Shown here one piece after another: positions 19,264-27,667 of a DNA stretch of 64,000 nucleotides. Position numbers and translations under genes: made by a program. The first letter of the stretch is position 1. Each line of letters opens with the position of its first letter. Source of the stretch: Planctomycetota bacterium (GTDB lineage: Bacteria > Planctomycetota > SZUA-567 > H5-PLA8); contig JAOSKN010000002.1 of NCBI GenBank assembly GCA_027493525.1, positions 2,532,279 to 2,596,278 on the forward strand, read 5' to 3'. The notes beneath the pieces were generated by a model. That model did not search any database. It was not told the DNA's origin and saw only the letters and a program-made list of their open reading frames with translations.

Positions 19264-20446
19264 ATGGCCAATCCGATCAAGAACCTGCGCATCACGCTGT
19301 GGGGCGTGCAGGGTTCCTGCCCGTACTTTCCCGCGCCGCACGAAGTGGCCGAATTCACCCGTATGTGCGCGGTCCACACGCTGACCAAGGCCTTCGAAGA
19401 CCTCGCCGCCAAGATGAAAGAGGGCAAGGCCAGCTTCGAGTCCTGGCTCGGCGGGCCGCCCTCGAAGGCGACGATTGAGGAGTACCAGCGCAAGATCGGC
19501 CTGCCGGACCTCCCCCGTGTACGGCGGCGACACGACCTGCATCGAGGTCGAGGACGGCGACGGGAACATCCTGATCTTCGACGGCGGCTCGGGAATCCGG
19601 AACTGCGCGCTGAACATCGTCAATTCGAAGTGGGCCGAGAAGCACGAGCGCGTGCTGCACATCTTCGGCTCGCACGAGCACCTCGACCATCGCAGCGGCT
19701 TGCCGTTCTCCTGCTTCTGCTTCGTGCAGCCGGACGTCTTCCAGGTCAAGATCTTCGGGCACGAATCGTTCCTCTCGTCGCTGGACGAGCGCTTCGGGCT
19801 TTTTTCGCGCGCCTCGGCGGGGATCAAATACCGCGATACGCCGGTCAACTACCAGATCATGGCGGCGAAGTTCGAGGGGTATGAGCTGCGCGAGATGGAA
19901 TCGGACGGCACGATGTCGCCGCACGGCCCCTGGGGCGTCCTGCCGATCCGCGAGCCGATCGCGGTCGGCCGGACGACCGTGCGCGCCTTCGAGGTCTACC
20001 ACGGGAACACGCCCTGCCTGGGATATGTCGTCGAGCGCGGCGGGGCCAAGTTCGTCTTCTGCACCGACCATGAACTGCGGCACGGCAGCGATCGCGAACA
20101 TCCGAACCAGATTCGCAGCGAGGCCGCCGAGGCGCGCCTGCGCCGGGAACTCCAGCGCGCCGACATGGCCTACATGGACGGGCAGTACTTCATGGCCGAG
20201 TACATGGGCATCAAGCCGATCGGCCACGCCTCCGCGGCGCCGCGCGTGGACTGGGGGCATTCGTGCGTCGAGGACGTCGTCGCGCGCGCCCAGCAATGCA
20301 AGGTCAAGCGCACCTTCATCGGCCACCACGACCCGGACCGCGAATGGCCCGAGCAGATGAAGACCGACGAGGAACTGGCCAAGCTCTGCGCGGGCAAGGA
20401 GTACAAGATCGAGCTGGCCAAGGGCAGCACGGTCGTGGATATCTGA
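19264..20446 (+). pseudogene. Metallo-beta-lactamase-fold hydrolase (PhnP-like), frameshifted
   Basis: The frame from ATG 19264 encodes MANPIKNLRITLWGVQGSCP through IGLPDLP. At a CCCCC run (19512-19516) the homology continues one frame over as PVYGGDTTCIEVEDGDG. Deleting one C gives a 393-aa protein. Metal-site motifs are intact after the shift: GSHEHLDHRSG (HxHxDH), CTDHE, and GHHDPD. The LRITLWGVQGS start and GGDTTCIEV are typical of MBL-fold proteins of the phosphoribosyl cyclic phosphodiesterase / RNase Z group. Substrate unknown. The 23-nt gap to the next gene suggests an operon. Confidence 0.75.
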
Positions 20447-20469
20447 TTCTTCGGTCCGCGGCCGCGCGC

Positions 20470-21300
20470 TTGAGCCGCCGCAAGGATCCCCGCTTGCCCC
20501 TCCGCGTCCGCCTTCGCGATGTCCGCGCGTTTCTCGACGGGTTCGAGCGCCGCTACGACCTCGCCGCGCTGAGCGGGGAAGACCGCGCGGGGCTGGAGCA
20601 CTGGCGCCGCCACGAGGCCCCGCGCTGGACCGAATCGCTTAACCTCGTCCTGCGCGGCGCGCCCCGGCGCGTGCTGAATCTCGGCACCTACTACGGCTTT
20701 CTCGACCTGTACCTGAAGGACGAACTCGGGCTGGACGTGCTCGGCGTGGATCATCCCGAGGTCGCACCGCGGCTGGAGCCCTACTGGCGCGCCAACGGGC
20801 TCCAGGTGCTGCTTTGCGACCTGGCCCGCGAGGCGCTGCTGGTCGAGGCCGCTTCGTTCGACGCGGTGCTGGCGTGCGAGATCGTCGAGCACGTTCGCGC
20901 GCGCCCGCGCACCGTCTTTGCCCGCGCCCGGGAGGCGCTGAAGCCCGGCGGCGCGCTCGTCGCCACCACGCCCAACGTCGCGCGGCTCAGCAACGTCCTG
21001 CACCTGCTGGAGGGGAAGAACATCCAGCTTCCGCTGCGGGACGTGCCGGAGGGCTCGAGCGCGCACGCGACCGACCACTGGCACCATATCCGCGAGTACA
21101 CGCCCGCGGAACTGGCCGAGGAGGCGCGCGCGGCGGGCTTCGCGGACGTCGAACGGATCATGAGCGCCTGCTGGGACCGCCCGGGCGCGGCCGGCGAGCG
21201 CAGCCTCGCCCGCGAGGTCCTGAAGGGCCTCTGGTTTCCCTGCACGTTCGTCTTCCGCCGCTGGCGCTCCTGCATCATGCTGCGCGCGCGGAACCCCTGA
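20470..21300 (+). CDS. Class I SAM-dependent methyltransferase
   Basis: About 276 residues. Coding-like sequence begins around 20470, where a TTG could start it; no ATG or good RBS is nearby, so the start is uncertain. SAM-binding fold: RRVLNLGTYYGFLDLYL (motif I with Gly-x-Tyr-Tyr-Gly), VLGVDHPE (motif II acid), FDAVLACEIVEHV (motif III) and LKPGGALVATTPN (motif post-III). The C-terminal part is basic and helical with a Trp-rich end. This resembles small-molecule or lipid methyltransferases; substrate unknown. It follows the MBL-fold gene closely. Confidence 0.75.
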   Translation: MSRRKDPRLPLRVRLRDVRAFLDGFERRYDLAALSGEDRAGLEHWRRHEAPRWTESLNLVLRGAPRRVLNLGTYYGFLDLYLKDELGLDVLGVDHPEVAPRLEPYWRANGLQVLLCDLAREALLVEAASFDAVLACEIVEHVRARPRTVFARAREALKPGGALVATTPNVARLSNVLHLLEGKNIQLPLRDVPEGSSAHATDHWHHIREYTPAELAEEARAAGFADVERIMSACWDRPGAAGERSLAREVLKGLWFPCTFVFRRWRSCIMLRARNP

Positions 21301-21398
21301 GTGCCGCGCCGCCGGGTCTTCGTTTGCCATTTTCGGCCCGCGTCTTACGTTGCAGCTTTCCACGTGAACGCCTTTCGCCACCCAGGTGAGGAACCTCC

Positions 21399-22511
21399 AT
21401 GTCCGAGCGCAAGACCAAGGTGGGCGTCGTCGGCTGCGGCGCGATCAGCCGCCAGTATTTCACCGTGATGAAGACGATGAAGATCCTCGAAGTCGCCGCC
21501 TGCGCGGACCTCTTCGAGGACGCGGCGCGCAAGCGCGCCGAGGAGTTCGAGATCCCCAGGGCCTGCCCGGTCAAGGACCTGCTCGCCGATCCCGAGATCG
21601 AGATCGTCGTCAACCTGACCATTCCCGGCGTCCACGCCGAAGTGGACCTGCAGATCCTCGAGGCCGGCAAGCATCCGCACAGCGAGAAGCCCCTCGCGGT
21701 CGACCGCGCCAGCGGCAAAAAGGTCCTCGACCTCGCGAAGGCCAAGGGCCTGCGGGTGGGCTGCGCGCCGGACACTTTCCTGGGCGGCGGGCACCAGACC
21801 GCGCGGCGGCTGATCGACGAGGGCGTCATCGGCGAGCCCGTCGCGGCCACGGCGTTCATGCAGGGGCACGGCCACGAGAGCTGGCATCCCAACCCCGAGT
21901 TCTACTACAAGCCCGGCGGCGGGCCGATGTTCGACATGGGCCCGTACTACCTCACCGCGCTGGTCAACATGATCGGGCCGGTGCGGGCCATTACCGGCGT
22001 CACGCGCATCACCTTCAAGGAACGCAAGATCACTAGCCAGCCCAAGGCCGGGCAGCTCATCCAGGTCGAAGTCCCCACGCACGTGGCCGGGCTGCTCGAA
22101 TTCCACAACGGCGCGGTCGGGACGATCGTACAGAGCTTCGACGTGTGGGGGCATCACCTGCCGTGCCTGGAAGTTCACGGCACCGAGGGCAGCATGCAGG
22201 CGCCGGACCCCAACGGCTTCGGCGGGAAGGTCTTCCTGCGCCTGCCGGGCAAATTCGAAGGCTGGGTCGAGGCCTCGAGCAAGCACCGCTACAACGAGGC
22301 CGGGCGCGGCCTGGGCGTCGCCGACATGGCCTACGCTCTCCGTTCGGGCCGGCCGCACCGCGTCAGCGGCGAGCTGGCCTTCCATGTCCTCGACATGATG
22401 CAGGCCTTTCACGAATCCAGCGACGCGGGGAAAAAGGTGGTCCTCGAGAGCCGCTGCGAGCGCCCCGCGCCGCTGCCGGTTGGCTTGCAGGAAGGAATCT
22501 TGGATCCTTGA
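21399..22511 (+). CDS. Gfo/Idh/MocA-family oxidoreductase
   Basis: 370 residues, ATG preceded by GAGGAACC. N-terminal Rossmann motif [14 protein letters not shown], signature [14 protein letters not shown], then the alpha/beta dimerisation domain with [21 protein letters not shown]. These NAD(P)-dependent enzymes oxidise or reduce sugars, cyclitols and related compounds. It is the second of three such proteins in the window (others at 14940-16934 and 53297-54421). They are divergent from each other and are not tandem duplicates. Substrate unknown. Confidence 0.88.
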   Translation: MSERKTKVGVVGCGAISRQYFTVMKTMKILEVAACADLFEDAARKRAEEFEIPRACPVKDLLADPEIEIVVNLTIPGVHAEVDLQILEAGKHPHSEKPLAVDRASGKKVLDLAKAKGLRVGCAPDTFLGGGHQTARRLIDEGVIGEPVAATAFMQGHGHESWHPNPEFYYKPGGGPMFDMGPYYLTALVNMIGPVRAITGVTRITFKERKITSQPKAGQLIQVEVPTHVAGLLEFHNGAVGTIVQSFDVWGHHLPCLEVHGTEGSMQAPDPNGFGGKVFLRLPGKFEGWVEASSKHRYNEAGRGLGVADMAYALRSGRPHRVSGELAFHVLDMMQAFHESSDAGKKVVLESRCERPAPLPVGLQEGILDP

Positions 22512-22518
22512 CAAGGGA

Positions 22519-22581
22519 GTGAAAGGTGACCAGTGAACGGTAAGGGCATCTGGAAACAGGTTGCTGGAAACTGGAAACTCG
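22519..22581. repeat. Heptad tract (AAACTGG/GTGAACG types)
   Basis: Nine consecutive 7-bp units fill the convergent gap between two genes almost exactly. They open with GTGAAAG, GTGACCA and GTGAACG and pass to CTGG-ending units such as CATCTGG, TTGCTGG and AAACTGG, closing with AAACTCG. Confidence 0.7.
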
Positions 22582-22582
22582 C

Positions 22583-23839
22583 TCACGCGCGCGGCCGGAC
22601 GCGGCTGAAGACGACTTTCAGGTAGCGGCCTTCGGGCATGTGGATCGACCACGGGTGGTCGGGCGAAGCTCCGCCGACGTGAAAGACTTGCAGGTCTTTA
22701 TTCGCCTCGGCGGCGGCTTCGCGGAGCACGCCGAGCAGGTCTTCTTCGCCGACCAATCCCGTGCACGAGCAGCTCACCAGCACGCCGCCGTCCTCGAGGC
22801 ACTGCATCCCCAGCCGGTTCATGTCCTGGTAGGCTTCCAGCGCCTTGGGGCGTTCCTCGCGGGTCACGGCGAGCTTGGGCGGATCGAGCACGACGCGGGC
22901 GAACTTGCGGCGCGCGGCGCGGTGGTCGCGCAGCACGTCGAAAACGTTGGCGTGGCGGGCGCGGACCTTTCCTTCGACGCCGTTGAGCTTCAGGTTCTCC
23001 TCGGCGACGGCGACGGCGTTCTCGTCGAGGTCCACGGCCTCGACCTGCTTCGCGCCGGCGAGCGCCGCCTGCACGGCGAAGCCGCCGGAGTAGCAGCAGC
23101 CGTCGAAAAGTTCGGCGCCGCGGCAGAGTTCGGCCAGCCGCGCGCGGTGCTCGCGCTGGTCGGCGAAGAAACCCGTCTTGTGCCCGCGGCGCAGGTCCAC
23201 GTGGAAGCGCGCGGGGCCTTCGCGGACGATCAGCTTGCGCGGGGCGTCCTCGTCGGCGTCCAATTCGATGGGCATGCCTTCCAGCTTCGCGCTGCGCCGG
23301 TCCACGCGCACGACCAGCCGCGCCTCGGGGAAGTGCGCGCGCAGGCTGTCCTTTAGCCATGCCAGGTGCCGGAACATGCCGGCGCTGAAGAGTTCCACCA
23401 CCAGCGCCTCGCCCAGGCGGTCCACCACGAGCCCGGAAAGCCCGTCGCCGTCGCTGTGGACGACCCGGTAGGCGTCGGTCTTCTCGGGGAGCCTCAGGAC
23501 CGCGTGCCGGAACGCCACCGCCGCGCCGAGCCGCTCGGCGAACCAGGCCGCATCGGGCGTGACGCGCGGGTCCTCGGTAAGCAGGCGCACGCCGATCTCG
23601 CTGTTCGCGTTGTAGAATCCGCAGCCTACGCGATGGCCATCGCGGCTGACGAGTTCGACCAGCGAACCCGGCGGGAGGTCGTGGCGCTCCTGAAGCATGC
23701 GCCGGTAGACCCACGGATGCCGCCCGCCGCGCCGCGAACGCATCTCGACGACGGGCAGCTTCTCGCCGCGCGCGGGCAGCCGCGCGTCGCGTTCGTCGCG
23801 CAGCTCTCGGTGGAGGCGCTTTTCGGATCGTTTGCTCAT
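22583..23839 (-). CDS. rlmI: 23S rRNA (cytosine-C5)-methyltransferase RlmI-like
   Basis: 418 residues from ATG 23839 (MSKRSEKRLHRELRDERDAR). N-terminal PUA domain (RRGGRHPWVYRRML), a central domain, then a SAM methyltransferase with FDGCCYSGGFAVQAALAGA (motif I), VEAVDLDENAV (motif II), the VVLDPPKLA loop (motif IV) and SCSCTG (catalytic Cys, motif VI). This is the RlmI/YccW architecture that methylates C1962 of E. coli 23S rRNA. The only alternative is a paralogous m5C rRNA methyltransferase of the same fold. Confidence 0.87.
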   Translation of the reverse strand: MSKRSEKRLHRELRDERDARLPARGEKLPVVEMRSRRGGRHPWVYRRMLQERHDLPPGSLVELVSRDGHRVGCGFYNANSEIGVRLLTEDPRVTPDAAWFAERLGAAVAFRHAVLRLPEKTDAYRVVHSDGDGLSGLVVDRLGEALVVELFSAGMFRHLAWLKDSLRAHFPEARLVVRVDRRSAKLEGMPIELDADEDAPRKLIVREGPARFHVDLRRGHKTGFFADQREHRARLAELCRGAELFDGCCYSGGFAVQAALAGAKQVEAVDLDENAVAVAEENLKLNGVEGKVRARHANVFDVLRDHRAARRKFARVVLDPPKLAVTREERPKALEAYQDMNRLGMQCLEDGGVLVSCSCTGLVGEEDLLGVLREAAAEANKDLQVFHVGGASPDHPWSIHMPEGRYLKVVFSRVRPRA

Positions 23840-23844
23840 AAGAA

Positions 23845-23935
23845 GGGAACCGGGACCCGGCATCCGGAAACCGGGAAAGAAGCCAAAAGAGTTCAGGTGT
23901 GGAAATCTCGGAGTCCGGAGTCCGGTTCCCTGCCC
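23845..23935. repeat. Heptad tract (CCGGAGT/GGGAACC types)
   Basis: Thirteen consecutive units (91 bp) span the whole gap from the 5' end of rlmI to the 3' end of the isomerase gene. GGGAACC and GGGACCC at the left drift through AAGAGTT to CCGGAGT and CCGGTTC at the right. Confidence 0.75.
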
Positions 23936-23938
23936 CCG

Positions 23939-24835
23939 TTAGTCTGGGATCTTCACGAACGGCCCGCCGCGGCACTCCTTCAGGTAATTCAGGCCGCGCA
24001 CCTGGCCGGTCATCTCCAGGTCGCCGCGGTAGACCGGATCGTGCCAGCCTTCGATGTCGATGGCGCCCTTGAACCCGCCCATGCGCAGGAGCGTGATCAC
24101 GTCCGTCCAGTTCGTGTCGCCGAAGCCCGGCGTGCGATGGTAGACGTAGGGTTTGCCGCCGCGGATGCCGGAGGTCTTGACCACGTCCCAGAGCACCGTC
24201 GCGTCCTTGCCGTGCACGTGGAAGACCTTGTGGACCCACTTGCGCAACTGGGGCAGTGGATCGATCAGGCTGTTCATCTGGTGGCAGGGTTCCCATTCCA
24301 GGCCGATGTTCTCGGCGGGCAGCTCGTTGAACATCAGCTCCCACGCCGCCGGAGCGTGGGCGATGTTCCAGTCGCCGTACTCCCACGTCCCGCCCATGTC
24401 GCAGTTCTCGAAGGCCAGCCGCACGCCCTTGTCGGCGGCGCGCCTGGCCAGCGGGCCGAAGACCTTCTTGTACGTCTTCATCGACTCGGGGATCGGCTTG
24501 TTGACGATCCGCCCGGCGAAGCCGCAGACGATGTCGCAGCCGAAGAGGTGCGCGCTGTCGATCAGCTTCGTCCAGCCTTGCGCGTTGACCTTGTCTTCGA
24601 GCGGGTTGCCGTAGATGCCGATGCTGCTGATCACGGCCCCGGTTCCGCTCTCCTTCAGGAAGCCCGTGACTTCGCGCGCGATCTTCTTCACGTCCACGTC
24701 GCCGATATGCTTCCAGAACGTCAGCTCGAAGCTCTCGAAGCCGTGGGGAAGGATCTGGCGCAGGTACGCGGCGCCTTTGGCGGCCGGCGCCAGCGTCCCG
24801 ATGCGGATGTCCTGGTGGTTCTCGTGGCCCTTCAT
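23939..24835 (-). CDS. Sugar phosphate isomerase/epimerase-type TIM barrel protein
   Basis: 298 residues, RBS AGGAGCG. Xylose-isomerase-like TIM barrel with the usual metal-ligand set: VRLAFENCDMGG (Glu), GLEWEPCHQMN (acidic plus His), KVFHVHGKDA (His), and IDIEGWHDPVYRG (Glu). No signal peptide. Members epimerise or isomerise keto-sugars and often sit beside Gfo/Idh/MocA dehydrogenases, as here. Exact substrate unknown. It reads in the same direction as rlmI, separated by a heptad tract. Confidence 0.85.
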   Translation of the reverse strand: MKGHENHQDIRIGTLAPAAKGAAYLRQILPHGFESFELTFWKHIGDVDVKKIAREVTGFLKESGTGAVISSIGIYGNPLEDKVNAQGWTKLIDSAHLFGCDIVCGFAGRIVNKPIPESMKTYKKVFGPLARRAADKGVRLAFENCDMGGTWEYGDWNIAHAPAAWELMFNELPAENIGLEWEPCHQMNSLIDPLPQLRKWVHKVFHVHGKDATVLWDVVKTSGIRGGKPYVYHRTPGFGDTNWTDVITLLRMGGFKGAIDIEGWHDPVYRGDLEMTGQVRGLNYLKECRGGPFVKIPD

Positions 24836-24922
24836 GCACGCGCTCCTGTCCTGCGGGGTTGAACGGAAGGCGAAAGCTTAGCGTGCGCGCGCGGCATTGC
24901 CATGCGTGAACGGGAGGCACTA

Positions 24923-25044
24923 TTCACCGCCGAGAAGGCAGCGAGCGCGGAGCAAAGGGGAGCTTTCCACAACTAAACCAAAGCCCCGCCCGAGTAGTTT
25001 TTCTTGACGCAGATCTCCGCGTCCTCCGCGCTCTCTGTGGTGAA
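24923..25044. repeat. Short inverted-repeat element (TTCACC...GGTGAA ends)
   Basis: The gap between the isomerase and permease genes has ends TTCACCGCCGAG (24923) and CTCTCTGTGGTGAA (ending 25044). The inner side of each arm carries GCGAGCGCGGAG or CTCCGCGTCCTCCGCG, giving ~30-nt imperfect inverted arms. A similar CGCAGAGCACGCGGAG block occurs near 58130. Likely a dispersed repeat. Confidence 0.4.
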
Positions 25045-25055
25045 AAGGCCGTTAG

Positions 25056-25967
25056 TTAGCCATGCGCTGGGCTCAGGAACAGCAGCGCCGTGCCGCCGAC
25101 GGCCAACATCGCGCCGGCGAAGGCGCGGAGCGAGACCTTTTCTTTATGCAGCAGGACCGTGCAGGGAATGATCAGGACCGGCACCAGGGCCATGATCGTC
25201 GAGGCGATGCCCGTGGCGGTGTGCTGGACCGCGAGCAGCGAGAGGCCCACGCCCAGGAAGGGCCCGAAGAAGGAGCCGCCGAGGCTGTAGAGCATCCCGC
25301 GCCCGTCGGAGAGCGACTCCCAGACGCGCGGCCACCAGCCGATGCAGAGGAACAGCACCGCGAATCCGGCGATGCCCGCGACCACGCGGATCTGCGTCGC
25401 GGCGAACGGGTCGTACTCGCCCATCCCGAACTTGCCCAGCACCAGCCCCAGCGCCTGGCCCACCGCGCCGCCGAAGGCCAGCGCGATCCCCTGAAAGCGC
25501 CTCAGCGAGGACTGTTCGCCTGCTTCGGGCTGCCGCTCCAGGACCACCCACGCCACCCCGGACAGGGTCAACGCCATCCCGAGCCAGTCCTGCGCGCGTA
25601 GCGTCTCGCCGAGCAGCAGCCAGCCGCATAGCGCGGCCAGGGGCGGCCAGAGCGACATCACCAGCATGGAGAGGCGCGGGCCGACCAGCAGGTACGAACG
25701 GAAGAGGCACAGATCGCCCAGCGTGAAGCCGATGAAGCCGCTCAGCGCGAGCCAGCCCCAGGCCTCGGGTGTCGCATCGCCCGGGACCGCGTAGCCGCGC
25801 GTGAGCCAGCCGTAGAGCGCCAGGAAAGCAAAGGCCATGAAGAGCCGGACCTGGTTCAGGGTCAGGCTGCCGATGCGGTGCGCCGCGGCCGAGAAGAAGA
25901 GCGCGCTGCCGGTCCAGCAGACGGCCGTGCCGAGCGCGGCGAATTCGCCGGTAAAGGTGTGCGGCAT
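25056..25967 (-). CDS. EamA/DMT-family permease
   Basis: 303 residues, ten predicted membrane helices in two five-helix EamA repeats (first ending near GVAWVVLERQ, second beginning near FQGIALAFGGAVGQALG). Loops contain the usual short basic turns, and the C-terminus ends in a helix LLFLSPAHG. Members of the drug/metabolite transporter superfamily export or import small metabolites across the inner membrane. There is no clear Shine-Dalgarno sequence. It lies 93 nt downstream of murE, reading the same way, and could be read-through from the cell-wall cluster. Confidence 0.88.
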   Translation of the reverse strand: MPHTFTGEFAALGTAVCWTGSALFFSAAAHRIGSLTLNQVRLFMAFAFLALYGWLTRGYAVPGDATPEAWGWLALSGFIGFTLGDLCLFRSYLLVGPRLSMLVMSLWPPLAALCGWLLLGETLRAQDWLGMALTLSGVAWVVLERQPEAGEQSSLRRFQGIALAFGGAVGQALGLVLGKFGMGEYDPFAATQIRVVAGIAGFAVLFLCIGWWPRVWESLSDGRGMLYSLGGSFFGPFLGVGLSLLAVQHTATGIASTIMALVPVLIIPCTVLLHKEKVSLRAFAGAMLAVGGTALLFLSPAHG

Positions 25968-26060
25968 GGAGGCAGGAGGTCTAGCGCACTTCCCAGGGAG
26001 TGCAACGGCATTCGATCGGGCGCGACCCGGCCGGACGCCGGGCCGCGCCGCGTTCGCGGT

Positions 26061-27572
26061 TCAGATCGATTTCTGCGTCCCGAAGCGCCGCTCCAGTGCG
26101 GCCTTCGCCTGCACGCGGTCGTCGAAGGGGCGCTTCTCGGTCCCGACGATCTGGTAGTCCTCGTGCCCCTTTCCGGCGATGAGCACCACGTCGCCGGGGC
26201 GGGCCTCGCCGATGGCTTGGTCGATGGCCCGCGCGCGGTCGGGCTCGACGATGAATTTCCCGTGCCGGCGGATGCCCGCGCCGACCTCGGCGATGATCGC
26301 GTGCGGATCCTCGGTGCGCGGGTTGTCGCTGGTGACGACGCCCAGGTCGGCCAGTTCGTCCACGGCGCGCCCCATCTTGGGGCGCTTGGTCCTGTCGCGG
26401 TCGCCGCCGCAGCCGAAGACCACGAGCAGGCGCGAGGGGCCGACCGCGCGCAGGGCCTGCATCACGCGGCGCAGCGCGTCGTCGGTGTGCGCGTAATCCA
26501 CCAGCACGCGGAAGGGCGCGATCCCGTCGCCCACGGCTTGCAGGCGACCGGGCACCCCCGCGAAGCGCTCCAGCGCCGTCATCGCCGCGTCCATGTTGAA
26601 GGTCCGCGTCATATCGCTGCCCAGGACCATCGACGCGCCCAGCGCGGCCAGCGCGTTCTGGATGTTGTGCGCGCCGACGAGACCCCAGCGCAGCACGCGC
26701 TTGCCCCAGGGCGATTCGACCAGGAAGGTGGTCCCCTGGATGTCCATGCGTTTGATCGTCCCACGCAGCTCGGCCTCGCGCCGGTTCTCCATCGTGAAGC
26801 CCAGCACGGTCGCGTGCGTCCGCGCGGCGTACCAGCGCCCGGCCTCGTCATCGAGATTGAGCACCGCATGGGCCGAAGGCGCCAGCGCCTCGAAGAGCAG
26901 CCCCTTGGCGTCGCGGTACTGTTCCATGGTGCGGTGAAAATCCAGATGGTCCTGGGTCAGGTTGGTGAAGACGCCCGCGGCGAACTGGAGTCCCTCCACG
27001 CGCCGCTGCACCAAGCCGTGGCTGGAGACCTCCATGATCGCGGCCCGGCAGCCGTGCTCCGCCATCCGGCGCAGGTAGTCGCAGACGTCGGGGGCTTCGG
27101 GCGTGGTCAGCGGCGCCTCGAGCACGCCCGCCGGGTCGCCCACGTCGTACTCGATGGTGCCCAGGAGCCCGCAGGGCGTGCGCGTGGCATTGAGCAGGTG
27201 CCGGACGAGGTACGCGGAGGTGGACTTCCCGTTGGTGCCCGTCACGGCGCCGAGCTTGAGCCGGCGGTCGGGGATCTCGTGGAAGCGCCGCGCCAGATGC
27301 GCCAGCGCCGCGCGGGCGTGCGGCACGACGATCTGCGGCAGCCCGGTCAGCGGGTCGTCCCGCTCGGTCAGGATCGCCGCCGCGCCGCGTTCCCAGGCGT
27401 CCTTCGCGTAGACCGCCCCGTCGTTGCGCGCGCCGGGGAGCGCGGCGAAGAGGTGCCCCTGCCGCACGCGGCGCGAGTCGATGCTCAGGCCGGTGATCTC
27501 CGTCGCCGGGTCGAGCCGCGGCACGAACTTCGGGGCGGGGGACAGGTCTTCCAGCAAGCGCGCCAGTTGCAT
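26061..27572 (-). CDS. murE: UDP-N-acetylmuramoyl-tripeptide synthetase MurE (meso-diaminopimelate type)
   Basis: 503 residues from ATG 27572 with GGAGAAA upstream; the longer frame only translates the upstream repeat. Mur ligase order: N-terminal domain with LSIDSRRVRQGHLFAALPG, ATP loop VTGTNGKSTSAYLV, TTPEAPDV, EVSSHGL, and C-terminal GCGGDRDRTKRPKMG. The amino-acid specificity motif is DNPRTEDP, the DNPR form found in meso-diaminopimelate-adding enzymes. Cytoplasmic step of peptidoglycan synthesis. It is the last gene of the mraZ-rsmH-ftsL-ftsI-murE run. Confidence 0.97.
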   Translation of the reverse strand: MQLARLLEDLSPAPKFVPRLDPATEITGLSIDSRRVRQGHLFAALPGARNDGAVYAKDAWERGAAAILTERDDPLTGLPQIVVPHARAALAHLARRFHEIPDRRLKLGAVTGTNGKSTSAYLVRHLLNATRTPCGLLGTIEYDVGDPAGVLEAPLTTPEAPDVCDYLRRMAEHGCRAAIMEVSSHGLVQRRVEGLQFAAGVFTNLTQDHLDFHRTMEQYRDAKGLLFEALAPSAHAVLNLDDEAGRWYAARTHATVLGFTMENRREAELRGTIKRMDIQGTTFLVESPWGKRVLRWGLVGAHNIQNALAALGASMVLGSDMTRTFNMDAAMTALERFAGVPGRLQAVGDGIAPFRVLVDYAHTDDALRRVMQALRAVGPSRLLVVFGCGGDRDRTKRPKMGRAVDELADLGVVTSDNPRTEDPHAIIAEVGAGIRRHGKFIVEPDRARAIDQAIGEARPGDVVLIAGKGHEDYQIVGTEKRPFDDRVQAKAALERRFGTQKSI

Positions 27573-27604
27573 GGTCTTTCTCCGTTTCTCCTGACCGAGG
27601 ACAC

Positions 27605-27667
27605 CCGTCCTCAAGTCGCTAATCTCGGAACTCGGAACTCGGAACTCGGAACTCGGAACTACCATCT
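27605..27667. repeat. Heptad tract (CGGAACT type)
   Basis: Five perfect CGGAACT units (27626-27660) with degenerate units on the left (TCAAGTC, AATCTCG). The tract sits in the ftsI-murE gap and overlaps the last bases of ftsI by two. Confidence 0.8.
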